Below, piece after piece: positions 15,673 through 23,666 of a stretch of DNA of 24,073 nt. Numbering within the stretch: position 1 is the first letter of the stretch; each line of letters opens with the position of its first letter. The notes under the pieces were generated by a model. It saw only the letters and a program-made list of their open reading frames with translations, searched no databases and was not told the origin of the DNA. A program made the translations under genes and the position numbers. This DNA is from an uncultured Desulfobulbaceae bacterium (GTDB taxonomy: Bacteria > Desulfobacterota > Desulfobulbia > Desulfobulbales > BM004), in the NCBI GenBank assembly GCA_947258675.1, contig CAMYJP010000060.1, forward strand, positions 1-24,073, given 5' to 3'.

Positions 15673-16800
15673 CTATTTAAGATCGACCTTTTTATCGCCG
15701 GTGATATTAAGAAAGGGTAAGATCGATTGCTGCTCCTTGTCAATAACATAGATGTCTGTAAATGAAGGCAAGACTTGTTGCATTGTTTCGAGATACATGC
15801 GTTTGCGCGTTACTTCTTTTGCCAACGTATATTCCTTTAGAATGGAAAGAAAGCGAGCAGTTCCACCTTTACTTTCATTGACTCTTTCAACAGCATATCC
15901 ATGGGCTTCTTCGAGTAGTTCTTTGGCCTGGCCCCTTGCTTTAGGAATAACGCGGTTATATGCTTCTTGCGCTTCATTGACCAGTCTTTTCATATCCTGA
16001 TCCGCCTCGTTGACTTCATTAAAGGCAGGCTTGACAGCATCGGGTGGATTAACGTCCTGCAGTTGTACGGTGACAATTTTAACCCCACTTTCATAATTAT
16101 TCAGGACCTGCTGCAGTTCTCTGGCAGTGGAAGCGGCCAGTATGTCACGGTTGCTCAGCACATAATCGAAATCCATATTACCAACGATTCTTCGGATTGC
16201 CGTTTCTGATACATCACGGACAGACTGTCTGACATTAACGACTTTAAAAACAAAATTGATCGGGTCTTGCACCTTGTATTGGACAATCCATTCCACATCA
16301 ATGACATTTTTGTCAGCAGTAAGCATCAGCGATTCAGCATCATAACCTTCTTTTTGATAGATAGTTTGCTGTCCGGGGATCTTGGTCCTGAAACCGAATT
16401 CTTCCTTGCGGACAGCTTCAATGTCAACTTTGACCACCTCATCTACCATGGGAATTTTAAAGTTAAGACCGGGATTTGCTATTTTGCTGCGCACCTGGCC
16501 AAAACGCAAAACCACACCTCTTTCTCCTGGCTCAATAGTGTAAAAAGAGGAGTTGACTACTTGGAAAATAATAATCACCGCAATTACGATGAAAATTTTG
16601 CTTATCCCACCCCACATTCCTGGTGAAGTCCCTGGTGAAGATGGTCCTGAAGAATCACCACCATTACCACCGGATCCTTTATCACCGCCGCCTCCACTAA
16701 AACTCTCTTTGAGCTTTTTTATCAAGGCGGCAATCATATCCTCCGGCGAGGCAGGTCCTTTCGGTTTACCCCACGGGGGTTGCTGGTCATCCCAAGCCAT
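15673..16800 (-). CDS. hflK: FtsH protease activity modulator HflK
   Basis: Partner of HflC in the FtsH-associated complex at the inner membrane. The 375-residue product starts MAWDDQQPPWGKPKG, as expected for HflK, followed by a Gly/Ser/Pro-rich cytosolic segment (about 35-62), one membrane segment (about 66-84) and the SPFH domain with YTIEPGERGVVLRFGQV (87-103). The long C-terminal helix region (EAQEAYNRVIPKARGQAKE) is also present. The frame stays open to an ATG at 16845, but the start at 16800 has GGAG eight bases upstream and the conserved N-terminus. A TATAAT on the minus strand at 16848-16853, about 50 bp before the start, is a candidate -10; its -35 is poor. Confidence 0.95.
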   Translation of the reverse strand: MAWDDQQPPWGKPKGPASPEDMIAALIKKLKESFSGGGGDKGSGGNGGDSSGPSSPGTSPGMWGGISKIFIVIAVIIIFQVVNSSFYTIEPGERGVVLRFGQVRSKIANPGLNFKIPMVDEVVKVDIEAVRKEEFGFRTKIPGQQTIYQKEGYDAESLMLTADKNVIDVEWIVQYKVQDPINFVFKVVNVRQSVRDVSETAIRRIVGNMDFDYVLSNRDILAASTARELQQVLNNYESGVKIVTVQLQDVNPPDAVKPAFNEVNEADQDMKRLVNEAQEAYNRVIPKARGQAKELLEEAHGYAVERVNESKGGTARFLSILKEYTLAKEVTRKRMYLETMQQVLPSFTDIYVIDKEQQSILPFLNITGDKKVDLK

Positions 16801-17239
16801 ATGTTTTCTCCGTTTATAATTGTCTATATTTAATTTATCGTTCAAATATTATATTGGTAAGTACTAATGCCCGGGAAATCAATAGAAAAAAGTCGGGGAA
16901 GTGTTTTTGAGGTTTCAAGCCACCTTCAATACATAATAATTTAGGAGTCAGAACAGCGGCGAGAATTTACCAAAGTATCTTATGAAAATGCTTTTATGAA
17001 CAAGCTTCATGAGAAATTGTTTTGCCTTATGCCCAGGAGTAATTTTGGCAGAACAGTGTGTTTGGTGCCCGTTCAGCATGTATTTGGGTTGTCAGACCTG
17101 CGTAATAAGACAATAGGTAAGTGGCACTCTTCCATAAATACTCTATGTTTTCAAGATTTTTTATTGGCACGAACTGAGAGATTCTTCAACTTTATTACAT
17201 TGGTTTATACCAGCTATTCATTAACAATCACATCATAAA
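16801..17239. other. Intergenic region between rhomboid and hflK
   Basis: 439 bp, AT-rich. Apart from the hflK ribosome-binding site (16808-16811) and the possible hflK -10 (16848-16853), I see no structured element or supported gene. An 80-codon open frame on plus from 16996 has no recognisable features and no ribosome-binding site. Confidence 0.5.
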
Positions 17240-18142
17240 TTAAGAGGAATTAAAAGCAAAGATCCAACAGATGGTTACTGAGAGAAAGCTGCCAAGGAAA
17301 AGAAAAAATTGAAATTGACGAATGGAATTCAAACGAACTGGAATTGAATATAATGCAGTTAAAACACCAATCAAAATTCCAACCAACAATCCAAATAAAT
17401 GTGCGCCAAGATCAGTGTTTTCACCGCTCGCTCCCAACATTGCCAGAAGGGCGAAGCCAGCGGCAAGTGGCAAGAGCAAAGCTCCGGATATTTTTCGTTT
17501 TGCAACACTTTGTAGGCCGGACAGGATTCCTACCGCTCCAAAAACAGCAGTGGAAAAGCCAACAGAATTGTGAGTGCTCCCATGCAGGTAAATATTTATA
17601 TAATTTCCGAGTCCGCCGGCAAGCATGATTAGAAACCATCCAAGGCCGCTGCCTATGGTTTTACAGAGAAAATGAGTAATAGTACCGCCGATCATGACAT
17701 TACCCCACAGGTGGACCGGGTTTGAATGCAGGGTGAGGCCGGTTATTATACGCCACCATTCGCCTTTATTTAAAATGTGGGTCCCCATTACTGCACCTTC
17801 TTTAAACCATGGGCTGCCATCAGCCCATGGGCCGGTAATTGAATATATGATAACCAAACAGCCCATCATGAAAACAGTGGGTGGTTGTCCAGATGCTAGG
17901 TATGAAGATTTTTCTCTCTCGTCATCTTTCGGGGGAGGCCAGTTAGCATTTTCTTCTTCATAATTTGTCAGCTGCTGGCGGGCATGCATTTCAATCGAAG
18001 GATCTACCTTGAGAGACCATTCACCATTTTCCTGTATAATTTCGTGGGGAATTCCTGTGGCCCAAAGTACAAGGGACCAAAGATGAGCTTTTTGATGACT
18101 AGGTGTAGTGCCAGCTATTCCTGTCAAACCAGAGTGCAGCAT
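17240..18142 (-). CDS. Rhomboid-family intramembrane serine protease
   Basis: 300-residue multi-pass protease that cuts membrane proteins within or near the bilayer. Residues 1-85 are a soluble N-terminal domain ending in a charged stretch (WPPPKDDEREKSS). The first membrane segment is at about 87-104. The L1 loop has EWWRIITGLTLHSNPVHLWGN (128-148), the catalytic Ser197 lies in GFSTAVFG (195-202), and His248 in LGAHLFGLLVG (245-255). The residue after the catalytic Ser is Thr instead of the usual Gly. A last hydrophobic segment (about 278-297) suggests a 6+1 type layout. It starts 22 bp after the terB-like stop, so the two are very probably cotranscribed. Confidence 0.9.
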   Translation of the reverse strand: MLHSGLTGIAGTTPSHQKAHLWSLVLWATGIPHEIIQENGEWSLKVDPSIEMHARQQLTNYEEENANWPPPKDDEREKSSYLASGQPPTVFMMGCLVIIYSITGPWADGSPWFKEGAVMGTHILNKGEWWRIITGLTLHSNPVHLWGNVMIGGTITHFLCKTIGSGLGWFLIMLAGGLGNYINIYLHGSTHNSVGFSTAVFGAVGILSGLQSVAKRKISGALLLPLAAGFALLAMLGASGENTDLGAHLFGLLVGILIGVLTALYSIPVRLNSIRQFQFFLFLGSFLSVTICWIFAFNSS

Positions 18143-18164
18143 GAGTTATTCCAGTTACCCTTTA

Positions 18165-18638
18165 TTATTCTTTCACGTCCCCGTCCTGTAACTGCACTCG
18201 CGCTTTCAGTTTGGCATCAATCATCTGTTTATGATTCAAACGGAGGAGGTTTGCCACTTTGTGGGCAAAATAATCTTCATACTTGTCAAGTTGCCCATCA
18301 ACGTGAATGATACGCCAGACATCCTCCATTACTGTAATTTTTTCTTCTAATGAATAATGTTGGTTTATCTCGTTGGTAAATTGCCAGAGATCTATGGCAT
18401 TTTTCCTTTCTTCATGGGCAAGCGCCACCAATTCTTCCACATAATCGTGTGAAAGGTTAAATTTGGTTTTTAATGTTTCGATAATATGATCCATCTCATC
18501 ATCATGACATTCATTATCGATATGAGAGGCTTCAAGTAACAATACACATGAGGCAATATGGGTTTTCGGTTCGTCAGGAACCAGATCTGTTTCACTTTTC
18601 GATTCACTGGCCAAAATTTTTTTAATGAGATCAAACAT
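18165..18638 (-). CDS. TerB-family protein
   Basis: 157-residue soluble, all-helical protein of the TerB (tellurite resistance B-like) family. Helices rich in acidic residues include ASHIDNECHDDEMDHIIETL (37-56). The family signature HVDGQLDKYEDYFAHKVANL is at 112-131, where acidic residues are thought to bind a metal ion, and LRLNHKQMIDAKLKA follows. No other ter genes are nearby, so tellurite resistance should not be assumed. Single TerB proteins are common and their roles are mostly unknown; here the link is with the rhomboid protease 22 bp downstream. Confidence 0.85.
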   Translation of the reverse strand: MFDLIKKILASESKSETDLVPDEPKTHIASCVLLLEASHIDNECHDDEMDHIIETLKTKFNLSHDYVEELVALAHEERKNAIDLWQFTNEINQHYSLEEKITVMEDVWRIIHVDGQLDKYEDYFAHKVANLLRLNHKQMIDAKLKARVQLQDGDVKE

Positions 18639-19042
18639 AGTTCACCTGAGTTAAATGAATTCTTCAATTTTTTTTTACACCTCATGCCGAGGCGTAGAGT
18701 TCAGTCAATTGTTTTATGATAATTATTAATTGCTTTTATTGCCAAGATAATGCTGGATATTAGATAAAAAGACTCTGATGATTAAAAGGTAAAAGTGTAA
18801 AAAGTAATTTTTTGGTTTAATAAAATTTGCTGATATTTTAATATGTTAGAATCAATGAGCAAGGACGAACAGTCAGTTGTCTGATTGATCAGATTTCAAA
18901 CAAAACGCTAGGAAAAGCGAAGGCAAAACAGGGAAGTGATACTAGCCATGCTCTTTTTCCTTTATAATTACGCAGAAAGATATTATAGTATTTTACGTAA
19001 TGCAAAGAAACGTAATAAACATATGTGGAATAGAGGTTTTAT
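18639..19042. other. AT-rich leader region of the ATPase gene
   Basis: 404 bp between divergent genes. It contains two consecutive perfect hairpins, TCTGA 18880-18884 with TCAGA 18889-18893 and CGCT 18906-18909 with AGCG 18916-18919. A longer-range pair follows, GCTAG near 18907 with CTAGC near 18952. ACGTAAT occurs twice about 20 bp before the ATPase ribosome-binding site. A nine-codon open frame starts at 18855 without a ribosome-binding site. No promoter stands out. Confidence 0.45.
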
Positions 19043-20113
19043 ATGAATCCTTTCAAACATGGCCAAATTGTAAAAGATGTTGATTTTTGTAAGCGCCCGG
19101 ATCTGGCTGGGAAATTAGCCGGCTATATCAAACGAGGCCAGAATGTTTATATCCAGGGAGAAAGACGAATTGGCAAGTCATCATTGATTTGCGAAACCGT
19201 GCGTACTCTGAAAAAGTATAGACAAATTTATATCGATCTTCTTGAAGTCAAAACGGTAGACGATTTTATAAAGCGTGTCGTAACAGCCATTATATCTATG
19301 GAAAGGGCATCAGGATTTTTAGATAGGGCATTTAAAAAGCTTTCTCATGTTAAGCCCATTATATCCATCGATCCGTTAACCAACATGCCCACTGTAACAA
19401 TCGATGCATCTGTTCGGTTTCACTCAAAAACAAAGCCGCTGGTCGTGGTCTTTGATGAATTTCAAGATATTTTAAACTTGAAAGACAGCAAAAAGGTACT
19501 GGCGCAACTGCGAAGCAAGGTCCAGTTTCACTCTGATATTGCTTATATTTTTGCCGGAAGTGTTAGAAACAAAATGGACACCATATTTAACAATCCGGAC
19601 CAGCCATTTTTCAAATCTGGAGTCCCTTTACAAGTGGGACCTCTTGACGGAAAGATCTTTAAAAAATTTATCACAGACAAATTTCAAATCGGCAGAAGGC
19701 AGATAACCAACGACACCCTGAATCATATTTTTAAAATCTCCTTTAATGTTCCTGGTGATATTCAGCAGTTGAGCGATGCCTTGTGGGACATAACTTCATA
19801 TGGAGATACAATTTCAGAGAAACACATCCCAACTGCCCTTGAGCAAATTTTTGCACACGAATCAAAGGGTTATGAAACAATTTTAAAGATAATATCCGGT
19901 CAACAGCTAAAGGTTTTGATAGGATTGACAAGAATAGGTGGGAAAGCCCCAACTTCGTCTGATTTTTTACTTGGTTCAGGAATACCACAACCATCTTCTA
20001 TTAAAACAGCTTTAAATAGGCTCATCGATTTAAAGATTATTTTTTACTACGAAGATGAATACAGATTTGTAAACCCATTCTTTAGAGCATGGTTGTTATA
20101 TAAAAATTTATAG
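19043..20113 (+). CDS. Orphan AAA/STAND-type ATPase
   Basis: 356-residue P-loop ATPase of the archaeal-type ATPase_2 / AAA class. Walker A is QGERRIGKSSLI (38-49), Walker B is LVVVFDEFQDI (133-143), and a sensor-1-like strand is YIFAGSVRNKM (168-178). The segment GPLDGKIFKKFI begins the lid region (about 199), and residues about 275-356 look like a winged helix (IKTALNRLIDLKIIFYYEDE, then FFRAWLL). The role is unknown: such proteins occur as solitary, patchily distributed genes. AGAGG lies six bases before the ATG. It is monocistronic and converges on the SRPBCC gene. The AT-rich, Lys-rich sequence could reflect transfer, but I did not measure composition. Confidence 0.85.
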   Translation: MNPFKHGQIVKDVDFCKRPDLAGKLAGYIKRGQNVYIQGERRIGKSSLICETVRTLKKYRQIYIDLLEVKTVDDFIKRVVTAIISMERASGFLDRAFKKLSHVKPIISIDPLTNMPTVTIDASVRFHSKTKPLVVVFDEFQDILNLKDSKKVLAQLRSKVQFHSDIAYIFAGSVRNKMDTIFNNPDQPFFKSGVPLQVGPLDGKIFKKFITDKFQIGRRQITNDTLNHIFKISFNVPGDIQQLSDALWDITSYGDTISEKHIPTALEQIFAHESKGYETILKIISGQQLKVLIGLTRIGGKAPTSSDFLLGSGIPQPSSIKTALNRLIDLKIIFYYEDEYRFVNPFFRAWLLYKNL

Positions 20114-20193
20114 AATCCTTATGATAAAGGCAAACTTGGTAGGTTCCCTATGCCTGGCGCCAGGATTAACCGTTTGGATACCTTGGTTGGTTA

Positions 20194-20643
20194 TTAGTGT
20201 CTATCGTCTTTTTCAAGGATTTCTTTCAAAGTTCGCAGCATTGAGTAAATCTGTCTGCCAAGCATCAATCCAATCATAGCTTTGGTCAGGGAAAAATAAC
20301 CTTCTGGTTCTGTGTTTCCATAGGCAGTCATCTCAACAAACCCCTCCAATTCTTTAAAAGCAAAGCCGCCTTTGATGGGAAATGGGCTGTCGGTGGATTG
20401 ATACGAAAAAGTATGAAAAGGCTTGTATTCAGTAATCACGCCTGATGTCTCGATCACTTTCCCCATGGCCTGAAATTGATATCTGTAGGTGGCGCCTGGT
20501 GCCATTTTACCTTTTGAGGTCACTTCCGCGGCCATGACGAAGGGCTGCCAGAGATTGAACTTGTTTGGATTGGTAACAAAGGTAAAGACTTCAACTATCG
20601 GCCTTTTTATCATAACACTTGCCGATTTTTCAATTACTGCCAT
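20194..20643 (-). CDS. SRPBCC-family protein
   Basis: 149-residue START/Bet v1-like fold protein of the polyketide cyclase/dehydrase group, which binds small hydrophobic ligands in a central cavity. It shows the typical opening ASVMIKRPIVEVFTFVTNPN, then NLWQP, the mid-strand GATYRYQFQAMGK (70-82), VITEYKPFHTFSYQS and the C-terminal long helix (MLGRQIYSMLRTLKEILEKD). There is no signal peptide. A GGGAGGTG ribosome-binding site precedes the ATG. It stands alone, so its ligand cannot be inferred. A perfect 12-bp palindrome CCTGGCGCCAGG at 20153-20164 lies between its stop and the convergent ATPase gene. Confidence 0.85.
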   Translation of the reverse strand: MAVIEKSASVMIKRPIVEVFTFVTNPNKFNLWQPFVMAAEVTSKGKMAPGATYRYQFQAMGKVIETSGVITEYKPFHTFSYQSTDSPFPIKGGFAFKELEGFVEMTAYGNTEPEGYFSLTKAMIGLMLGRQIYSMLRTLKEILEKDDRH

Positions 20644-21161
20644 TTTTCACCTCCCATGAAATACTACAAATGAGGTAACTCATACTAAGGTTACTTTTAA
20701 AAACATTTTTTCTGCTTTCTGGCAAGAGTATGGAAGATAATTGTGCAATATATAGTGAGACATTTGCGGTTCCGGAGCCAGGTCACTATGCCGACCATCA
20801 TGAGGTCAAGAATCCGCCCCTTTAAAAATCTATATTGTCACCATCTTGTGATTTAGAAACAATTTATGAAAAGCATGGCAAGGATTACATGAAGAGCCGG
20901 CGCGACAACTGGAATAATCCGGCGTCAGGTTTTGGTACGACGATAACCATTCCATGCGGTAGCTATTTTGATCAAACGGAGGATTGGTGCGGAAGCGATG
21001 CAGGCTCCAGCAGCGATAACCGAGTGCCGCATTTCTGACGGGGTAATATTCCCGCATTCTAAGGAGGATAATAAGAAAGAAAAAGGGCTTCCCGAAAGGG
21101 TAGCCCTTTTTTACAACCTAACCCCCCCCTTCTTTGTAAAAAGTTCAAATGTGTAAAGTTG
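20644..21161. other. Gene-poor region with decayed or RNA-like content
   Basis: 518 bp. A frame from a TTG at 20835 to 21038 (67 codons) matches nothing I recognise and has no ribosome-binding site. A perfect Shine-Dalgarno core AAGGAGG at 21061-21067 has no start codon at the right distance, and a strong terminator follows 20 bp later. An inverted repeat GCCGG 20896-20900 / CCGGC 20919-20923 and a hairpin CGGGG/TCCCG at 21039-21054 are also present. It may be the relic of a gene or encode a short transcript. Confidence 0.4.
21084..21112. terminator. Bidirectional intrinsic terminator
   Basis: AGGGCT at 21084-21089 pairs with AGCCCT at 21102-21107, with an inner CCC/GGG pair, followed on plus by six T and preceded by an A-run that gives T on minus. 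It lies 50 bp beyond the OmpA-like gene's stop, so it probably ends that minus-strand transcript, and it can also stop transcription coming from the left. Confidence 0.85.
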
Positions 21162-21872
21162 TTAATATCTTGGCTGATAATTCTGTTGTGGATAGCCGCT
21201 TTGCTGCTGATAATCCTGCTGTTGAACTTGTGGCGCTATTTTAATTTCAACTCTCCGGTTTTTTTGACGTCCTGCCTCAGTATCGTTGGTTGCCACAGGC
21301 ATAGTCTCGCCATACCCCACGACTTCAACGCGGTTTCCACCGACACCCCGTTGGGCCAATAGATTCTTAACGGAGTTTGATCGCTGCCTGGAAAGATCCA
21401 GGTTGTATGATTCCGACCCGGTGCTGTCGGTATGGCCTTCAACCCTGATAAGGGTATCGGGATACTGAGTTAGAACACTTGCAACCCGATCAATTTCCGA
21501 GAACAGGCCTGGATTGACAACTGCGGAATTTGTATCAAAGGTGACATCGCCCTTAAAAGTTACGGCGAGCAGATTGCCTTCCCTGCGCACAGCAGCGGCC
21601 TCAGAAGCTGAAAGAGCCGCACGCATATCTCTTTCCTGGTTGTCCATCATCTTACCGACACCGGCACCGCCAAGACCGCCGACCGCAGCACCTATTGCCG
21701 CGCCAATGAGTGTTCCCTTGGTATCTCCCCCGATAACCTGACCGATTATTGCACCAGCTGCAGCTCCGCCTGCTGCACCATAAGTTCCGCCTTTCTGGGT
21801 CTTAGTCTGAGGGGCCGCACATGCTGCCAAAAGCAATATACATATAAGTCCCGCGATTATAGTTTTGTTCAT
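21162..21872 (-). CDS. OmpA-family lipoprotein with glycine-zipper domain
   Basis: 236-residue outer-membrane lipoprotein anchored to peptidoglycan. A signal peptide ends in the lipobox LLAAC with Cys18 as the lipidated residue. Residues about 28-75 are a glycine-zipper segment (GGAAAGAIIGQVIGG, IGAAIGAAVGGLGGAGVG). The OmpA C-terminal domain follows (about 102-215) with VTFDTNSAVVNPG, VEGHTDSTG (144-152), LDLSRQRSNSVKNLL, VVGYGETMP and KNRRVEI (204-210), which hold the diaminopimelate-binding residues. A Gln/Tyr-rich tail ends the protein. The layout resembles E. coli YiaD. An AAGGAGAG ribosome-binding site lies just upstream of the ATG. Confidence 0.93.
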   Translation of the reverse strand: MNKTIIAGLICILLLAACAAPQTKTQKGGTYGAAGGAAAGAIIGQVIGGDTKGTLIGAAIGAAVGGLGGAGVGKMMDNQERDMRAALSASEAAAVRREGNLLAVTFKGDVTFDTNSAVVNPGLFSEIDRVASVLTQYPDTLIRVEGHTDSTGSESYNLDLSRQRSNSVKNLLAQRGVGGNRVEVVGYGETMPVATNDTEAGRQKNRRVEIKIAPQVQQQDYQQQSGYPQQNYQPRY

Positions 21873-21918
21873 TTTCCTCTCCTTTAAGGTATTATTAATT
21901 TAATAGACTCTTCCTTGA

Positions 21919-21948
21919 ATCTTAAGAGCTTGGGGGGGCGTCTGTCAA
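21919..21948 (-). promoter_or_regulatory. Candidate promoter of the OmpA-like gene
   Basis: On the minus strand, TTGACA (21948-21943) is followed after 18 bp by TAAGAT (21924-21919, four of six matches to TATAAT), about 47 bp upstream of the start codon. The perfect -35 and the position support it; the -10 is only fair. Confidence 0.4.
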
Positions 21949-22088
21949 TGAGGAAGGTGAGAAAATTGGTCAATGACAACTGAGAGTAGACTTATTTATT
22001 TTCCGATCATACTGTTTTTATATACTAAGATATTTGTTATTATGTGAGAACAAGGTTCACATCAAACAAATTAGGAGAGATGACTGCT

Positions 22089-22604
22089 GTGAAAATGCAG
22101 AAAATGTATGTACTGCCTGCAAGTGTTTTTCTTTTATTCTTAATCCAACTTTCCGGATGCACCCCGGTTATATCCCAGGCAACTCTGCAGAAGGTTGATA
22201 AGGGCTTAAGCTTTGAAGTTCTGCAGCAGAATCCGGAATTTTATAGAGGAAAGATGGTTTTGCTGGGTGGAGATATAATCGAGACAAAAAATAAACCATC
22301 AAAAACTGTTGTAGTCGTTCTCGCCCGTGCACTAGATTCTCGTAATAGACCGCTTGAGGAAAAAGGTTCCAAGGGAAGGTTTATCTTTTATCAGCCGGGA
22401 TTTCTTGATCCTGCCATTTATAAGCCTGGAAGAAAAATTTCTGTTGCCGGTGTTGTGGTTGGCTATGAAGTGAGGCCTCTGGGTGAGATTACGTATAGGT
22501 ACCCCGTAATTGAAAGTAGGGAGGTATATCTGTGGGCAGAAGATGAGTATTACAGGAGTGAGCCTGCGGTACGATTCGGAATTGGTGTTGGTATCGGACT
22601 ATAG
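22089..22604 (+). CDS. Slp-family outer membrane lipoprotein
   Basis: About 171 residues, related to the starvation-inducible lipoprotein Slp. The N-terminus is a lipoprotein signal (VFLLFLIQLSGC, with the lipidated Cys about 24 residues in). The Slp domain shows NPEFYRGKMVLLGGDIIETK, PLEEKGSKGRFIFYQPGFLDP, YKPGRKISVAGVVVGYEV, LGEITYRYPVI and a final YLWAEDEYY. The start is uncertain. GGAGAG at 22074-22079 best fits the GTG at 22089 (about ten bases); the ATG at 22095 is possible, and the frame stays open to a GTG at 22044. It diverges from the OmpA-like lipoprotein. Function of the family is not well defined; it is linked to stress and stationary phase in enterics. Confidence 0.85.
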   Translation: MKMQKMYVLPASVFLLFLIQLSGCTPVISQATLQKVDKGLSFEVLQQNPEFYRGKMVLLGGDIIETKNKPSKTVVVVLARALDSRNRPLEEKGSKGRFIFYQPGFLDPAIYKPGRKISVAGVVVGYEVRPLGEITYRYPVIESREVYLWAEDEYYRSEPAVRFGIGVGIGL

Positions 22605-22713
22605 CAACCCATACTTGTCATTGTCAGTAGTTTTTAAGCAGAACGATGGGGTTGGTAGAGTTTTCGTGGACACTTTCTTAAGAGTGAATTATTGATCATT
22701 CAGGAGGTGTTCA

Positions 22714-22885
22714 GTGAGCAAGAAAAAAAGGAAACCATTCAAAAGAATTTAAGGAAGAAGCCATAAAACTGATAACGGAGCAGGGATAACGGATATCCGA
22801 AGCTGCAAGGAATTTAGGAATAAATCCCAATTTGCTTGGCCGTTGGAAACGGGAATTTGAAGATGCCGAAGGAAATGCTTTGGGC
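22714..22885 (+). pseudogene. Decayed IS3-type transposase OrfA fragment
   Basis: Starts with an intact AGGAGG (22702-22707) and GTG, reading SKKKRKPF, then loses frame near 22735 (about two bases missing) and continues as KEFKEEAIKLITEQG, hits an in-frame TAA near 22787, and continues as RISEAARNLGINPNLLGRW and KREFEDAEGNA. This is the helix-turn-helix half of an IS3-family OrfA. Homology stops near 22885; no OrfB, integrase core or right end is present. The upstream stretch from about 22655 (TAGAGTTTTCGTGGACAC) may be the element's left end. Confidence 0.85.
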
Positions 22886-22922
22886 ACCTCGATTTGTAAA
22901 CTATCCTGGGTAGAGAAAAACA

Positions 22923-23666
22923 GTGAAAAATTTAAGTAAAGGATTTCAATGCATAGATAAACGGGAGGTCTTTGTTAGTGGTGTTTCGAGTGTGGTGTTT
23001 ATGGGAGATATTGGCTGCACATTTTTCCCGGAAACATGCCAGCCAATCCTTGCTGAAATTCTTAAGATAGAGACTGATCTTTTTGTGGTTCTTGGTGATC
23101 TCTCATTTCTGGGGAAGGAAGATGAAATCGAGAGTACTATCAGATTCTGCAATCAGCAAGTAAGCGTCCCTATTTTTGCGCTGTGTGGTAATCACGATAT
23201 TAAGGGATACTCCCAGGTCCTCGGGTTGAAAAATTACGCAATCATTTTGGATAATTTCGTTATTCTGGTTCTGGATAACGCCACCGCTACTTTCCAGGAC
23301 AAGTCTCTGTCTTTTGCCAGGGAGATATTGAATAAGTACCCGGAAAAACGAGTTCTGATTACTTTCCATGTGCCGCCGCCCAGTGACTTGAAGGCAAGGG
23401 CTATGGAATATGGTGAATGGAAAAAACTGACAACAATAACCGATGAACATTCAGGGCGAATCGACGGCGTTTTGGCCGGCCATCTACATGCCTTTCAGGA
23501 ATACCATCTTGACGGGTATCGTATTTTTATAACTGGTGGGGGAGGGGCGCCCCTTTACGATTTGGAGGATGATCCTTTAAAATCACACCATGCGATCAAG
23601 GTGTCATCGTTTGAGGCTATACCATTAAATTTTAAGGTGATAACTGTTGAGTCAGACATTGGGTGA
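22923..23666 (+). CDS. Calcineurin-like metallophosphoesterase
   Basis: 247-residue phosphoesterase that should bind two metal ions. Motifs are VLGDLSFLG (56-64), CGNHDIKGY (88-96), TFHVPPP (147-153) and AGHLHAFQEY (185-194), plus a TGGGGAPLYDL segment. The first motif, normally D-x-H, reads MGDIGCT (27-33): Asp29 is present but the His position is Gly31. The start is a GTG at 22923 without a clear ribosome-binding site, 38 bp past the transposase remnant, so insertion and decay of the element may have replaced the native 5' region. No signal peptide or membrane segment; substrate unknown. Confidence 0.82.
   Translation: MKNLSKGFQCIDKREVFVSGVSSVVFMGDIGCTFFPETCQPILAEILKIETDLFVVLGDLSFLGKEDEIESTIRFCNQQVSVPIFALCGNHDIKGYSQVLGLKNYAIILDNFVILVLDNATATFQDKSLSFAREILNKYPEKRVLITFHVPPPSDLKARAMEYGEWKKLTTITDEHSGRIDGVLAGHLHAFQEYHLDGYRIFITGGGGAPLYDLEDDPLKSHHAIKVSSFEAIPLNFKVITVESDIG

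Noticed and set aside
16996..17238. 80-codon plus-strand frame between the rhomboid gene and hflK
   Set aside because: No ribosome-binding site and no family resemblance.
18165..18638. Tellurite-resistance operon
   Set aside because: Only a single TerB-like gene is present; no terA, terC, terD or terZ nearby.
18895..18960. Cyclic-di-GMP or similar riboswitch before the ATPase gene
   Set aside because: Some GCAAAAC-like words are present, but the second conserved half (GGGACGCAAAGC) and a matching overall fold are not.
20835..21038. 67-codon plus-strand frame
   Set aside because: TTG start, no ribosome-binding site, no recognisable motif; kept only as part of the gene-poor region.
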